From IMG/VR virus record IMGVR_UViG_3300047408_000076, positions 1 through 64,000 of that record: a DNA stretch of 64,000 bases. One strand, 5' to 3'. Positions within the stretch are counted from its first letter, which is position 1. The number at the start of each line of letters is the position of its first letter. A program made the position numbers and the translations under genes. The notes beneath the pieces are model-generated. The model did not search any database, was not told where the DNA came from, and was given only the letters and a program-made list of their open reading frames with translations. The DNA is from a virus. Positions 32,711-40,030 of the stretch are shown piece after piece.

Positions 32711-33065
32711 CGGTCACCGTGTAGATTCCAGTGAGCATTTTGGCTGGAGTGGCGATGGAAGCTGCGGCATGTTCAAGTTGCCTTCGCCAATCGATGGGCA
32801 ATCGCTGCGCGTGATCGCTTCGAGCGCAAACGGCTGGGATCACGTCTCCGTCTCACGTCAATCACGGGTGCCGAATTGGCCTGAGATGGATTTGATCAGG
32901 CGCAAGTTCTTCAAAGATGACGAGTGCGTGATGCAGCTTCATGTGCCGCTGACTGAGCATATCAATTATCATCCACATACTTTGCATCTTTGGCGACCGC
33001 AGCACGTCGAGATACCGCGCCCACCTTCGTGGATGGTGGGGCCGTCAAAGGAGATGCCGAAATGA
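32688..33065 (+). CDS. DUF7694-like phage protein
   Basis: 125 aa. The C-terminal part WDHVSVSRQSRVPNWPEMDL, FKDDECVMQLHVP, NYHPHTLHLWRP matches the widespread phage family I know as DUF7694 (HVSVS...PNWEEM...HLWRP). The function of the family is unknown. It is common in early regions of actino- and alphaproteobacterial phages. Confidence 0.75.
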   Translation: MRDLHELDGHRVDSSEHFGWSGDGSCGMFKLPSPIDGQSLRVIASSANGWDHVSVSRQSRVPNWPEMDLIRRKFFKDDECVMQLHVPLTEHINYHPHTLHLWRPQHVEIPRPPSWMVGPSKEMPK

Positions 33066-33379
33066 TGAGCGAGAGCTTAAAGCATAACATTACTGCCATG
33101 AGGCAGACCCAGCAAATGCCGTCCTTCGTGCAAGTGTTGGTGACATTTGAAGCGGCGCTAGAGGAGATTGAGCAATTGCGCGCGGCGCTCAATAATCTTG
33201 ATGCCTGCGCTGTTCCTACTGCGGAGCAAATCGAGCAAATGGAAAAAGGAATGGGTGCAATCTTCACACCGGCGATGGCGCTGAAACTTGGGATGAAAAC
33301 AGCAATTGGAAACGTGAAACGCGCCATGGCCGCCATAGAGCGCGGCCCACATACGGAAAGTGCGAAGGAGGGGAAATGA
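33062..33379 (+). CDS. Unknown helical early protein
   Basis: 105 aa from ATG 33062 (tandem ATGATG; the second is equally good). Helical: VQVLVTFEAALEEIEQLRAA then MALKLGMKTAIGNVKRAMAA. No recognised motif. Confidence 0.5.
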   Translation: MMSESLKHNITAMRQTQQMPSFVQVLVTFEAALEEIEQLRAALNNLDACAVPTAEQIEQMEKGMGAIFTPAMALKLGMKTAIGNVKRAMAAIERGPHTESAKEGK

Positions 33380-33699
33380 GGTGTACTCATGAAGTCCATG
33401 AGATGGACACGGCGGCAGTAGCGGATGGCTTTTGCCCACTTTGCCTCGCGGCCGAGATCGAGCAACTGCGGGCCGACAAGGACGTGATCCGCTCGCAGAA
33501 TGCTGCTTACGAGCGCGGGATTGATATGCTGGAAATTGGCATTGACCTGCGAGACGCCGAGATTGACCGGCTGCGGGTGGCGCTCAGAGAAGCGGAAGAT
33601 CGGCTTGCAACGGCTTTATCTGGAGGTGAAATTTGTACAGGTTGCCTCGATGTTGCCTTGACTAATATTCGCGCCGCCCTGGAGCAGAAATTCCCATGA
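33376..33699 (+). CDS. Coiled-coil protein with N-terminal Cys/His motif, paralogue 1
   Basis: 107 aa, ATGA overlap. Begins MRCTHEVHEM with a nearby CPLCLA, so a small zinc site is possible, then a long heptad coil (EIEQLRADKDVIRSQNAAYE). It shares a near-identical segment with the following gene (27 identical bases at 33475 and 33954), evidence of duplication. Confidence 0.55.
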   Translation: MRCTHEVHEMDTAAVADGFCPLCLAAEIEQLRADKDVIRSQNAAYERGIDMLEIGIDLRDAEIDRLRVALREAEDRLATALSGGEICTGCLDVALTNIRAALEQKFP

Positions 33700-34175
33700 G
33701 CTACGCCAGCCTGATTGAGCCGTTACGTGCCGAACGCGATGACCTGATGAAGGTCAACGCGCTGTTGCACGCGCTTATCGGCAACCGCGAGGTCGAGATC
33801 GAGCGGCTGCGAGCCGCGCTCAAGGAAATCAAGGATAATGGCTATCGTGCCGCTTTATGCCATGCGGTAGCAAAAACCGCCCTGGAGCAAATCCCCATGA
33901 CCATTCGCGAGCTTCCCCAGAAGGAAGCGGTGGTCGAGATCGAGCGGCTTAAGGCCGACAAGGACGTGATCCGCTCGCAGGAACGCAATGCTGCTTACGA
34001 GCGTGATATTGCTGCGCTGGAGACCGAGATCGAGCGGCTGCGGACGGTGCTCAAGGACGGATGGTCAACATTGGCGCGATTCAACGTCAAGAGCTACCAC
34101 CATACTTTGGTAACGCTACAGGTGCGGTTACTGGCTGGCCTGGAGCAATCAAACATGAAAGGACAAGACCTATGA
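33696..34175 (+). CDS. Coiled-coil protein, paralogue 2
   Basis: 159 aa, ATGA overlap. Three heptad stretches each begin with E-I-E-R-L, including a copy of ADKDVIRSQ from the previous protein. It looks assembled from repeated coil units. No enzymatic motif. Probably an oligomeric accessory protein. Confidence 0.55.
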   Translation: MSYASLIEPLRAERDDLMKVNALLHALIGNREVEIERLRAALKEIKDNGYRAALCHAVAKTALEQIPMTIRELPQKEAVVEIERLKADKDVIRSQERNAAYERDIAALETEIERLRTVLKDGWSTLARFNVKSYHHTLVTLQVRLLAGLEQSNMKGQDL

Positions 34176-34408
34176 CCGAGCGGCTTTGGTTTCAGCGAAA
34201 GCAATCCTACAACGAAATGTGGACGGGTGAATCAATGAAGGATCGTAACGAACGGTTAACGAACATGATAGCGCGTCATGGCGAATGCGACCATTGCGGC
34301 CGAAGGCGGAGGCTCACGAGATGTTGGACTTCCATCGGCAAGGAAATGCTTTGCTGCGAGGAATGCCAGGACCATGAAAGCGAGCTTCAGGATTCGATGA
34401 GGGGTTGA
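34172..34408 (+). CDS. Small zinc-finger protein
   Basis: 78 aa from ATG 34172 (ATGA overlap). Contains CDHCGRRRRLTRCW then MLCCEECQDHE: two CxxC pairs spaced about 24 residues, a classic zinc ribbon. Possibly DNA binding. Last gene of this + strand block; the next gene is convergent. Confidence 0.6.
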   Translation: MTERLWFQRKQSYNEMWTGESMKDRNERLTNMIARHGECDHCGRRRRLTRCWTSIGKEMLCCEECQDHESELQDSMRG

Positions 34409-34414
34409 TTATTT

Positions 34415-34777
34415 TTAGGGCGAGGCTTGGGCATAATCCTGTTCGTGAAAATCCTTGCGCAGCGAGCGCACCTCGACCGGGACATCCGCCAACTCGGCCT
34501 CTCCCATGGCCGCGCGCATACCGGGGCTGACGCCGTAATCGACATAGACCACCATAGCGTCTGCCACCGGGAGCCACGCGAGGCCGGCTGCGATTCCAAG
34601 CGCGCGCTCGCCCGGAACGTCGTCGTCCAACACGCCTGGATAAAGGAGATGCGACGCCAGCGGAGCTTCACCACGCAAGAGGCAATCTTGCAGGCAATCC
34701 TTCGCATAACGAACATGCTCTTCGACGCTACCTGTCGGAGACGCGGCGAACGCGCTCTCTAAGATGACCTTGCGCAT
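34415..34777 (-). CDS. DUF7768-like (nucleoside deoxyribosyltransferase-related) protein
   Basis: 120 aa on the minus strand, ATG at 34777 preceded by AGGAAAGGGG. Sequence: MRKVILESAFAAS, HVRYAKDCLQDCLLRGEAPL, SHLLYPGVLDDDVPGERALG, DAMVVYVDYGVSPGMRAA. This is the DUF7768/DUF4406 fold family, related to nucleoside 2-deoxyribosyltransferases; catalytic activity in phage members is unproven. It is isolated between convergent and divergent neighbours. Confidence 0.75.
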   Translation of the reverse strand: MRKVILESAFAASPTGSVEEHVRYAKDCLQDCLLRGEAPLASHLLYPGVLDDDVPGERALGIAAGLAWLPVADAMVVYVDYGVSPGMRAAMGEAELADVPVEVRSLRKDFHEQDYAQASP

Positions 34778-35173
34778 GATTATCCCCTTTCCTGTGATTC
34801 TCTCAGCCGGACAGATTGGCCATGCGATTCCGGCTATGGCAATGGCGTCACCGATTCCGTCCACAAAAATTATTTTCGCTGAAACCAACCCAATGGATAT
34901 GGGCACAACTCACGCTCAACCTCGAATTAGATGTGCGAGAAGTTCAATATCCACCGGAGTCAAGTTTGAGAAACAAACAAAGAAACCCTTGTGCCGCAGC
35001 GATTGTTTGAATCGAAAGTGCCAGAAATCGCAAAACCCCAAAACCCGTTTGCTATAATGCTGGCGTCACTCAGGAATGAGCTTGAGCGGCGGGCTGTTTG
35101 AAAACTGAAGCCCTAAACGAAAGAGAGCGCGCCAGCCTGTAAGCTGACGCGCCCAAGATAGAAAGATATTGGC
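34778..35173. promoter_or_regulatory. Intergenic region with an extended -10 promoter and leader hairpin
   Basis: On the + strand TGCTATAAT (TATAAT at 35053-35058) is an extended -10; the -35 is weak. Downstream, GCGCGCCAGC and GCTGACGCGC form an imperfect stem before the ATG at 35174. On the minus strand, just upstream of the DUF7768-like gene, GGCCAATCTGTCC-like sequence (34810-34824) resembles the GGCC operator with one mismatch. Nothing else is assignable. Confidence 0.5.
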
Positions 35174-35680
35174 ATGACAAATCTAACTGCACGTGAGCTT
35201 CGCCACAAGGCCCTGCTCGCGAAGATCGACCGGATGAAGGCTGCGCGAGCGGCCGGCATCAAGGCCCTGGTCCGGGCCGAAACGGAACTGCCGGTCCTGG
35301 AACGGAAGGCGGCGCGCCTTGCCGCCCCACCCAAGCCCCGCAAGCCGAAGCCGGTCGAGCCACCACCCGCCCCGCCCAAGCCGACGCGCAAGGCAAGGGA
35401 GAAGACCGGAAGAAAAGTGGGAGAAGACCGGGAGAAGCCCAAGGCTATGGCCAGGGTGGCTGAGGTCGATCCGACCACCCAACTCGGGTTCCTCGGCCCA
35501 GCTCCCGGCTTCAACTCCAGGGGCGAGCGGGTGCCCGACGAGGACGAGCCGCCGAAGGCCGGGAGTCATGCGAAAGCGTTAGAGGATTACCTCAACGCTC
35601 CAGCCCAGCACCCGATGGTCAAGAAGACCTACGCGGAGCGGATGGAGGCCGCAGGCTTCCGTAGGACGAGCAAGCGATAA
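35174..35680 (+). CDS. Basic Lys/Pro-rich protein of unknown function
   Basis: 168 aa. N-terminal coil (ARELRHKALLAKIDRMKAAR), a Pro/Lys-rich middle (PPKPRKPKPVEPPPAPPKP), and a C-terminal helix (KKTYAERMEAAGFRRTSKR). Disordered and basic, so nucleic-acid binding is conceivable. It has its own extended -10 promoter and a terminator directly behind it, which suggests independent control. Confidence 0.55.
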   Translation: MTNLTARELRHKALLAKIDRMKAARAAGIKALVRAETELPVLERKAARLAAPPKPRKPKPVEPPPAPPKPTRKAREKTGRKVGEDREKPKAMARVAEVDPTTQLGFLGPAPGFNSRGERVPDEDEPPKAGSHAKALEDYLNAPAQHPMVKKTYAERMEAAGFRRTSKR

Positions 35681-35690
35681 TCCAACGGTG

Positions 35691-35726
35691 GGCCATCCTC
35701 AGAAATGAGGGTGGCCTATTTTTTTT
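35691..35726 (+). terminator. Rho-independent terminator with GAAA tetraloop
   Basis: GGCCATCCTCA / TGAGGGTGGCC (11 bp, one wobble) around GAAA, then TATTTTTTTT. It ends the Lys/Pro-rich gene and overlaps the 3' end of the convergent minus-strand gene. Confidence 0.88.
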
Positions 35727-36252
35727 ACAGCGCCAACTCAGCCTGTACATTCACGTTGCCATCCTTGGAGATGGGCGCGCGCGGCCGGTGCGGAACCCCA
35801 AGCCGGTCAACACGCGGGCGACGGCTCTTGCCCGGTTTAACCTTCGCACCCGCCTTAATCTCCGCGTTACGGCGGCCGTTGAGCTTGCTGCGGTGGGCCA
35901 GTGTGCGGCCCTTGGTTGGTTTGGATAGCGTAATGATTTGCGATTGGCATTTCTTCTCGACATCAAACTTGTCGATTATCTTGCGCACCGAAGTCCTGAT
36001 GATGAAATGCTCAGCGTGCGCCTCGTCGTCGTCTGTGGCTTTGAAAACCACATAAGCGTCAAGCCCGGACCCGACATAAACGTCAGCAACATCCTTGTGC
36101 CGGCGGATACCTTTCGCAAGCACGCAGGAGTGTGGATCGCTTTGGACCGCCTTGCGCCGATCCGACTTGTAGGTCTTAAAGGCCATATCGTACTTTGCTT
36201 CCCGCAACGGGTACTCCGTTCCGTCTGGGGCTGTATAGATTCTCGGTTTCAT
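35725..36252 (-). CDS. Unknown minus-strand early/regulatory protein
   Basis: 175 aa, ATG at 36252 after GGAGGA. N-terminus MKPRIYTAPDGTEYPLREAK, central HKDVADVYVGSGLDAYVVFK, C-terminus basic and Pro/Arg-rich (SRRPRVDRLGVPHRPRAP). No family recognised. Its promoter region carries one of the GGCCAnnnTGGCC palindromes, so it is probably controlled together with the other operator-bearing genes. Confidence 0.55.
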   Translation of the reverse strand: MKPRIYTAPDGTEYPLREAKYDMAFKTYKSDRRKAVQSDPHSCVLAKGIRRHKDVADVYVGSGLDAYVVFKATDDDEAHAEHFIIRTSVRKIIDKFDVEKKCQSQIITLSKPTKGRTLAHRSKLNGRRNAEIKAGAKVKPGKSRRPRVDRLGVPHRPRAPISKDGNVNVQAELAL

Positions 36253-36335
36253 GGAAATCCTCCGTCTCGCGGCTGTGAGCCACCATGCACTTCGGCCAGC
36301 CGCATAGCCTCGTCCGCACATGGTGGGCGAATCAC

Positions 36336-36364
36336 ATACTGCGGCCAATCTGGCCACGAGTCAA
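36336..36364 (-). promoter_or_regulatory. Minus-strand promoter with GGCCAnnnTGGCC operator in its spacer
   Basis: On the minus strand TTGACT (36359-36364), a 17-bp spacer holding the palindrome at 36343-36355, and CAGTAT (36336-36341); TATGTG two bases further on is an alternative -10. The flank AATCACATACTG next to the palindrome also occurs at 22956 (AATCACCTACTG), so the conserved element is longer than the palindrome. Confidence 0.6.
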
Positions 36365-36835
36365 AATTTTTTGCACAACCCCGAAAGATGGGACTCGACT
36401 CCCGTCCGGGAATCGGCTTCCATAACTAACAAGCCCGCTCGGCAGGAACCGGAGCGGGCTTGAAAGAGCGGCAGCTTTTCCAGCGAACTGCCGCGCGTGC
36501 CAGACACGAAGTTGATAGCTTCTGTTGGCGTGACACACGAACTGGGATTTCGCATGTACCTCTCAAATAACGTAGCTTTACGACAAACGCAAGACCTCGC
36601 GGGGCCATCTTGGCCGTCCCCACTAGGTGTTGCGTCAGTTGAGTGACATAGCGGGCCGCTGGCGAAAGCTGGCGGCCCGTTTTGCGTCCGGGATTGATCA
36701 ACCGGAGCCATGGGGTGTTTTCCAAGCGTAGCTGGGTTCCCCACCCCGGCGCGATTGCGAAGCCGTGCCCACCCCTCTCTCTCCTCTCTTACTTAAGAGA
36801 GTCCTTCTCTTAACTGCCTCTCAACAAAGGAAGAT
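36365..36835. other. Intergenic region upstream of the replication operon
   Basis: No credible gene. It holds an 11-bp perfect stem CAAGCCCGCTC/GAGCGGGCTTG (36430-36462), an operator GGCCATCTTGGCC (36603-36615), and a terminator-like stem CGGGCCGC/GCGGCCCG followed by TTTT (36652-36683). After 36770 it turns pyrimidine-rich, with CTCTCTT/AAGAGAG (36784-36800). Confidence 0.5.
36603..36615. promoter_or_regulatory. GGCCATCTTGGCC operator
   Basis: Exact GGCCA-N3-TGGCC match in the large intergenic region before the replication operon. No convincing -35/-10 pair overlaps it, so it may act at a distance or belong to a promoter I cannot place. Confidence 0.5.
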
Positions 36836-36839
36836 TCAA

Positions 36840-36932
36840 ATGTTGAAACTCAGAGTCAACCAAGAGTCACTTCTACCTCGGTAGACCTCTTTCTTTCTTG
36901 GACTCTCAACGGACTCGGAGCCGCGCGAGTCC
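36840..36932 (+). promoter_or_regulatory. Leader peptide and competing hairpins before the replication operon
   Basis: After AAAGGAAG, an ATG at 36840 opens a 14-codon peptide (MLKLRVNQESLLPR). Downstream, two copies of GGACTC (36900-36905, 36911-36916) compete for one GAGTCC (36927-36932); the nearer pair forms GGACTCG-N8-CGAGTCC. This is the layout of an attenuator, though no terminator T-run follows. Confidence 0.35.
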
Positions 36933-36979
36933 AAAAATCGGGCCATGACGCGGTGCAATAAAAGCGAAAGGTGTTGGAT

Positions 36980-37180
36980 ATGAAAACGATCCCCGACGAT
37001 AATCTCGAAGTCGATTCCCCTCACGAAGCAGCGATAGTCGAGAAGCTGACCGAGAGCATTTTCGCTTTCGTGCAGATGCACCTCAAGCGGCTGAGCAGCT
37101 CGCAGCAAGCCATGCTCGCGGTGGCCGGCCTGTCGATGTTCGCACTGGTGGCGGCGGCGCTGCGGGAGGGTAAGCAATGA
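36980..37180 (+). CDS. Small protein with C-terminal membrane segment
   Basis: 66 aa from the ATG at 36980 (SD AAAGGTG); a TTG at 36971 is an alternative. Acidic N-terminus, amphipathic helix (VEKLTESIFAFVQMHLKRL) and hydrophobic C-terminus (AMLAVAGLSMFALVAAAL). First gene of the replication operon, overlapping the helicase start. No family recognised. Confidence 0.55.
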   Translation: MKTIPDDNLEVDSPHEAAIVEKLTESIFAFVQMHLKRLSSSQQAMLAVAGLSMFALVAAALREGKQ

Positions 37181-38847
37181 AAACGCTGCGCCTCGACCAG
37201 AGCACAGCCCTTACGGGGCTTCGCGAAGCCTTACGGGAGACGCGGCGGGTGGTGCTGCAATTCCCGACCGGGGCCGGCAAGACCGTCATTGCGGCGGAGA
37301 TAATCCGCATGGCGCGCGACAAGGACAAGCGAGCGCTGATCACGGTTCCGGCGTTGGAGCTTGTAGATCAGACGGTTGAAGCGCTCTGGGAGCAGGACGT
37401 GACCGAAGTCGGAGTGATCCAAGCCGACAATCCAATGACAGATTGGTCGAAGCCGGTGCAAGTCGCGAGCGTGCAGACTCTAATCAGGCGTGGGCTTCCA
37501 GACGCCGACATTGCGCTCATAGACGAGTGCCACCGCTGGCACCACTTTTTTGAAAACTGGTTTGGGGGCAAAGAGATTTTCGCGAAGTGGCGCAAGATAC
37601 CGATTATCGGATTGAGCGCCACGCCATGGTCGAAGGCGCTTGGCGGCTATTTCGACAAGCTCATAATCGGCAACACGATCGGCAAGATGATTATCGAGAA
37701 GTCGCTGGTGCCGTTCAAGGTGTTTGCCGCCAGCCATCCCGACCTGGATGGTGTGCGGTCGCGCATCGACAAGGAGACGGGCGAAACTGATTACGTGCAG
37801 GACGATCTGCATGGGGCTATGATTCGGCCGAAGCTGGTGGCGGATGCGGTCGAATCGTGGAAGGCGCTCGCGGAAGGACGGCCGACAATCTGCTTTGCGG
37901 TCAGCCGGGATCACGCTGCGTGCCTCGCCAAGAAATTTCAGGATGAAGGTGTGCCAAGCGGCTACATGGATTGCGACACGCCGTCACCGCAGCGCAAGGA
38001 GCTTCGGCAAAGGTTTTTGGTTGGCGAGATAAAGGTGGTCTGCAACGTGGATGTGATTGGGCTGGGCGTCGATTGGCCAGAGGTTTCCTGCATCAGCTAT
38101 TGCCGGCCGACGCGGAGCGAGATGCGGTTCGTGCAGAACATTGGGCGCGGGCTGCGCATCTGCGCTGGCAAGGAAGATTTGCTGGTTCTCGATCATAGTG
38201 ACACGACCATGCGACTCGGCTTCGTGAGCGACATCATCCACGAGGAATTGATTGATGGGCGGCCGGATATCAATGGTGCGAAGCTGGTCGAGCTTCCGAA
38301 GGAATGTCCCGCCTGCCACTACCTCAAGCCGCCGCGCACGGCTGTGTGTCCTGCATGCGGCCACAAGACAGAGCACCACGCCAAGCCGATCCTGCACGAC
38401 AAGGGCTCGCTCAAGGAACTAAGCGCGGAAGATATCGCTGGCCGTGAAATGCCGGTGGCGAAGAAGTTGGGCAAGACGCTGGAGGACAAGGCGAAGGTCT
38501 ATGGCCAGCTTCTCTGGTACGCCCGCGCACACAAGTACCGCGACGGCTGGGCAATCGTGAAGTACAAGGAAATTTATGGCGTGCTGCCGTGGCCGGTGAT
38601 CAACGCCAAGACCTGGGTGGAGGATTTCCACGCGCCCGATATGGTGCTGGCTTCGTGGATCAAGTCTCAGTTCATCAAATACGCCAAGCGCAAGAATCGG
38701 TGGGGTGAGAATGGCCACGCCAACGGCAATGGTCACGCCGATGATGATGGCGCGCTGAGCGAGCGTGGGCAAGCAATCATCGACCGGGCGCAGGAATATG
38801 TCGATGGCACGCTGATGACCGAGGCTGATTTTGAGGAGTTCCGATGA
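37177..38847 (+). CDS. SF2 DEAD/DEAH-type helicase with zinc motif
   Basis: 556 aa. Motif I PTGAGKT at 30-36, motif II DECH at 116-119, motif III SAT at 147-149, and motif VI QNIGRGLR near 325. This is the UvsW/RecG-like or type III restriction-like SF2 layout. A C4 zinc site follows the helicase core (ECPACHYLKPPRTAVCPACG, about 375-395). The C-terminal 150 residues are helical and charged with an Asn/Gly/His-rich linker (HANGNGHADDD). Role is likely in replication initiation, fork remodeling or recombination. It is the largest gene of the early operon; ATGA overlaps tie it to both neighbours. Confidence 0.88.
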   Translation: MKTLRLDQSTALTGLREALRETRRVVLQFPTGAGKTVIAAEIIRMARDKDKRALITVPALELVDQTVEALWEQDVTEVGVIQADNPMTDWSKPVQVASVQTLIRRGLPDADIALIDECHRWHHFFENWFGGKEIFAKWRKIPIIGLSATPWSKALGGYFDKLIIGNTIGKMIIEKSLVPFKVFAASHPDLDGVRSRIDKETGETDYVQDDLHGAMIRPKLVADAVESWKALAEGRPTICFAVSRDHAACLAKKFQDEGVPSGYMDCDTPSPQRKELRQRFLVGEIKVVCNVDVIGLGVDWPEVSCISYCRPTRSEMRFVQNIGRGLRICAGKEDLLVLDHSDTTMRLGFVSDIIHEELIDGRPDINGAKLVELPKECPACHYLKPPRTAVCPACGHKTEHHAKPILHDKGSLKELSAEDIAGREMPVAKKLGKTLEDKAKVYGQLLWYARAHKYRDGWAIVKYKEIYGVLPWPVINAKTWVEDFHAPDMVLASWIKSQFIKYAKRKNRWGENGHANGNGHADDDGALSERGQAIIDRAQEYVDGTLMTEADFEEFR

Positions 38848-39110
38848 CCAAGTTACTTATGCGGTTGGCGCTACGCGAGGAGGGTAGCTTGTGGGTTGCC
38901 TATTGCGCGAAGGCCGACACCATGGATGACGCGCTCTTTCTCGGCTCGATCAGGCGGCGATTCGTGGATAATCCGGTGCATAAGGCGATCTTCATGGGGC
39001 TCATGCAGGATGCGGTGGGCGATCTCATCGAGGAAGCGAGCGGGCAACGGCCGACATGGCCCTATGCCGCACAGGCCGCTCCAGAAAGCGAGCGGGGAGG
39101 GAACGGATGA
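38844..39110 (+). CDS. Small unknown replication-operon protein
   Basis: 88 aa, ATGA overlap with the helicase. Helical (GSLWVAYCAKADTMDDALFL, VHKAIFMGLMQDAVGDLIEE). No recognised motif. Confidence 0.5.
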   Translation: MTKLLMRLALREEGSLWVAYCAKADTMDDALFLGSIRRRFVDNPVHKAIFMGLMQDAVGDLIEEASGQRPTWPYAAQAAPESERGGNG

Positions 39111-39280
39111 GCTTCACGGCGGAGGAAAAGCGCCGCGAGGCTCTACGCGAGGTTGCTATGCGCAAGGCGGTCTACGCGCGCCGTGGTGTGAATCCGCAGG
39201 AAGCGAAGTACAGGATCGATATCATGGCCGAGATAGCCGACGATTACGATAAGTTGGCGCAGAAGGAGAGGCTGCTGTGA
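39107..39280 (+). CDS. Small helical protein
   Basis: 57 aa from ATG 39107 (ATGA overlap). Strongly charged helix (FTAEEKRREALREVAMRKAV) and AEIADDYDKLAQKER. Unknown function. Confidence 0.5.
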   Translation: MSFTAEEKRREALREVAMRKAVYARRGVNPQEAKYRIDIMAEIADDYDKLAQKERLL

Positions 39281-39483
39281 ATGAAACAACTAAACTAAGA
39301 ACATGGGATGAGCCGGTGCTTGAAGCCACTGCATTTCAGATGGCCAAGTGCAGGCACTGCGGCGGCGTTATTTTGATATTGCAGGCGCAAGACGGATCAG
39401 AGTTTGCGTTGGCGCATATCGGGAAAAATCCAAACGAGGTCATGGAGTGGATGGCTGATAGCTTCGAGGGGCATCTGCAATGA
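39277..39483 (+). CDS. Small protein with CxxC motif
   Basis: 68 aa, GTG overlapping the upstream stop. AKCRHCGGVILIL gives one CxxC; a His further on (LAHIG) might complete a metal site. Unknown function. Confidence 0.5.
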   Translation: MNETTKLRTWDEPVLEATAFQMAKCRHCGGVILILQAQDGSEFALAHIGKNPNEVMEWMADSFEGHLQ

Positions 39484-39728
39484 ACTTCGAGAGCCACAAG
39501 GAGTTCCTGCTCGCCGCCCTGCGGGCCGGGTCGTTGCGCTGCAAGCTGTTTGACGCGGAGCTGACCAGCATCGGGGTGTCGCTCAAGCACGACATGATTA
39601 GCCCTGAGATTGCGGTGAAGTGGATTCGCGACATGGATTTGATGTGGCTGGTCGCGCCCGTCCCCGACGCGGTAGCGGCTGTCACGGTGGGTCTAGACGC
39701 TGCGACGCCCATTGAAGATAGCCGTTGA
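39480..39728 (+). CDS. Small unknown protein
   Basis: 82 aa, ATGA overlap. Helical, with MNFESHKEFLLAALRAGSLR and VKWIRDMDLMWLVAPVPDAV. Its 3' 47 bp overlap a convergent minus-strand gene. Confidence 0.5.
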   Translation: MNFESHKEFLLAALRAGSLRCKLFDAELTSIGVSLKHDMISPEIAVKWIRDMDLMWLVAPVPDAVAAVTVGLDAATPIEDSR

Positions 39729-39891
39729 TCGTCGTTGCGAACTTCAGGCTTTTGGCAAGCTGAAGCCAGTGCCGTTCCAGCCTAAGATATTCACGTTGTA
39801 TTTTAAGGTCAGAGGCCAGCGCAGCTTTGAGGCGCGCGAGGGTGGCCCCTTCCTCGCAGAGGATGATCTGGTCACGTAGTCGCGATAGCAT
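39682..39891 (-). CDS. Minus-strand helical protein of a rhizobial type
   Basis: 69 aa on the minus strand, ATG at 39891 after GGGGAAGG. Sequence MLSRLRDQIILCEEGATLAR ... REYLRLERHWLQLAKSLKF resembles a very common Bradyrhizobium-type small hypothetical (E-x-L-x-L-E-x-x-W-L-x-L-A-x-S). It is divergent from the gene at 40031 and shares the operator-bearing intergenic region. If right, it supports a Rhizobiales host. Confidence 0.6.
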   Translation of the reverse strand: MLSRLRDQIILCEEGATLARLKAALASDLKIQREYLRLERHWLQLAKSLKFATTINGYLQWASQRLDPP

Positions 39892-39967
39892 GGGCCTTCC
39901 CCGGAATCCCCGTCGCGCGCCGACACTCCCCTGATTCGCGGTTCTGCGCAACGGCAAAAATGGCCAC

Positions 39968-39998
39968 TTGCAAAAGCGGCCAAAATGGCCGATATGTG
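39968..39998 (+). promoter_or_regulatory. Promoter with GGCCAAAATGGCC operator in its spacer
   Basis: TTGCAA (39968-39973), 17-bp spacer containing GGCCAAAATGGCC (39978-39990), then GATATG, or TATGTG (39993-39998) with 19 bp. The minus-strand promoter at 36.35 kb has the same geometry. Read on the other strand, GGCCATTTTGGCCGCTTTTG is nearly the operator 2 sequence at 22985. It lies between divergent genes. Confidence 0.62.
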
Positions 39999-40030
39999 TG
40001 CAGCGTCGAATCACAGAGCGGAGAAATCGA

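Noticed and set aside
36361-36744. Minus-strand open frames of 99-127 codons in the 36.4-36.7 kb intergenic region
   Set aside because: No SD, unnatural amino acid mix, and they span a hairpin, an operator and a terminator-like stem.
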